DNA of 6,537 nucleotides from Acholeplasmataceae bacterium UBA5617 (GTDB lineage: Bacteria; Bacillota_I; Bacilli_A; Acholeplasmatales; Acholeplasmataceae). Position 1 is the first letter of the stretch; each line of letters starts with the position of its first letter. Location: NCBI GenBank assembly GCA_002424575.1, contig DIKN01000118.1:37157-43693 (forward strand). Direction: 5' to 3'. The notes under the pieces were generated by a model, which saw only the letters and a program-made list of their open reading frames with translations, did not search any database and was not told where the DNA came from. Position numbers and translations under genes: made by a program. This document shows, in pieces, positions 5,513 to 6,537 of this stretch.

Positions 5513-6537
5513 ATGGATGATAAACTCATTGAACTGATAAATGAGAAAACACCCATCGTTGATTTAGTCAGCGAGTACGTTTCGCTGCAGAAGAAGGGTA
5601 AAAATTTTGCTGGTCTCTGCCCATTCCATCAGGAAAAAACGCCGAGTTTTTTCGTCTCACCAGAAAAAAACTTTTGTAAATGCTACGGATGTGGCGAAGG
5701 TGGAACACCGATCCATTTCTTAAGAAAAATTAAAAACATCTCTTTTGAGGAAGCAGCGATTGAACTTGCTGATCGCGCAGGCATTGAAATCAAAGATCGC
5801 AAGGTTAAAAAAGAAATCTACGAAAAAGAATATGCCCTCATGCAAGAAGTTGCAAACTTCTATGCGTTTAATTTAACGCACAGCGAAAAAGGCAATGAAG
5901 CGATACACTATCTCTACAACCGGCAGATGACCGATGAAGGGATCAAACATTTCAAATTGGGCTATGCACCAAGCTTCGGCAATGCTGTTTATCAACTTTT
6001 GAAAAATAAGGGTTATCAAGTCTCCGACATGATTCAACTCGGGGTCGTTAAACAAAATGACCAGGGTGAATACTATGATCTATTCGCTGATCGTATCATG
6101 TTTCCCATCACCGATCCTAAAGGTCACGTGGTTGGATTCTCGGGTCGCACGATGAATCCTGATGAATCTGTGAAATACATGAACTCACCAGAGACACTGA
6201 TTTTTAAAAAAGGACGTCTACTCTACCATCTTTATGAAGCACTGCAAGACATCAGAAAAGAAAAACAAGTGGTCCTGTATGAAGGATTCTTCGATGTGAT
6301 CACATCCTATGGTGCAGGTATCAAGCATGGTGTCGCGACCATGGGGACATCGCTCACAAAAGAACAAGCACGCCTTATCAAGAGCGTATCACCATCCGTC
6401 ATCATCGCATATGATGGGGATAAGGCAGGGCTTGCAGCTGCGGATCACGCGATTCCATTGATGGATCAAGAAGGATTAAAAGTCGAAGTTTTGACCATCC
6501 CAGAAAAAATGGATCCCGATGATTTTATCACATCATA
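5513..6537 (+). CDS. dnaG: DNA primase, N-terminal part (3' end outside window)
   Basis: DnaG makes the RNA primers for chromosome replication and is recruited by the replicative helicase. The frame is open to the window edge: 341 full codons of a usual ~600, with the C-terminal helicase-interaction domain not included. The N-terminal CHC2 zinc finger is complete: Cys36, His39, Cys57 and Cys60, spaced C-x2-H-x17-C-x2-C. The RNA-polymerase core includes ADRIMFPITD, VGFSGRTMN and KYMNSPETLIFKKGRLLY. The TOPRIM domain has the catalytic Glu257 in VVLYEGFFDVI, DGD (301-303) in IIAYDGDKAG, and DPDDFI near the end. The ATG at 5513 follows the purine-rich AAAGGAAGGG (5498-5507) and comes 18 bases after glyS. 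In Firmicutes the next gene is usually rpoD/sigA (macromolecular synthesis operon); that lies beyond the window. Confidence 0.97.
   Translation, partial: MDDKLIELINEKTPIVDLVSEYVSLQKKGKNFAGLCPFHQEKTPSFFVSPEKNFCKCYGCGEGGTPIHFLRKIKNISFEEAAIELADRAGIEIKDRKVKKEIYEKEYALMQEVANFYAFNLTHSEKGNEAIHYLYNRQMTDEGIKHFKLGYAPSFGNAVYQLLKNKGYQVSDMIQLGVVKQNDQGEYYDLFADRIMFPITDPKGHVVGFSGRTMNPDESVKYMNSPETLIFKKGRLLYHLYEALQDIRKEKQVVLYEGFFDVITSYGAGIKHGVATMGTSLTKEQARLIKSVSPSVIIAYDGDKAGLAAADHAIPLMDQEGLKVEVLTIPEKMDPDDFITS

Overview
The window is a conserved housekeeping stretch of a low-GC, Firmicutes-type chromosome (roughly 40% GC by eye). All genes lie on the + strand. They resemble Bacillota or Mollicutes-related proteins, with strong AAGGAGG-type ribosome binding sites and consensus sigma-A promoters. 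TGA is used as a stop codon (the first gene and ybeY), so the code is the standard one and not the Mycoplasma/Spiroplasma code. The gene order phoH-ybeY-cdd-era-recO-glyS-dnaG is the familiar Firmicutes cluster. It lacks the pgpH and dgkA genes often found between phoH and cdd, and it carries a single-chain glycyl-tRNA synthetase. This suggests a compact genome, for example an Acholeplasma/Izemoplasma-like or Erysipelotrichia-like lineage. That placement is an inference.

Layout. Positions 1-435 hold the 3' part of rsmE (16S rRNA m3U1498 methyltransferase), cut by the window edge. A textbook sigma-A promoter overlaps its stop codon and drives rpsU (ribosomal protein S21, 502-675), which ends in a compact intrinsic terminator (686-706). 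A 90-base intergenic region follows, with an A/T-rich inverted repeat and an extended -10 promoter. That promoter starts a tightly packed operon: phoH (795-1748), ybeY (1738-2160), cdd (2157-2558), era (2551-3450), recO (3450-4103), glyS (4124-5494) and dnaG (5513 to beyond the window end). The first five operon genes overlap one another by 1 to 11 bases. glyS and dnaG follow after gaps of only 20 and 18 bases.

How the genes relate. RsmE, S21, YbeY and Era all act on the 30S subunit, mostly at or near the 3' end of 16S rRNA, and GlyRS supplies charged tRNA. RecO and DnaG act in recombination repair and replication priming. Cdd salvages cytidine and deoxycytidine. PhoH is a P-loop ATPase/RNA helicase-like protein that commonly sits beside ybeY.

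I find no mobile element, CRISPR array, tRNA, rRNA, riboswitch or undescribed system. The points most worth a second look are the diverged SAM-knot motif of RsmE, the perfect promoter overlapping the rsmE stop, the apparent lack of a Shine-Dalgarno for era, and a cysteine-free RecO.
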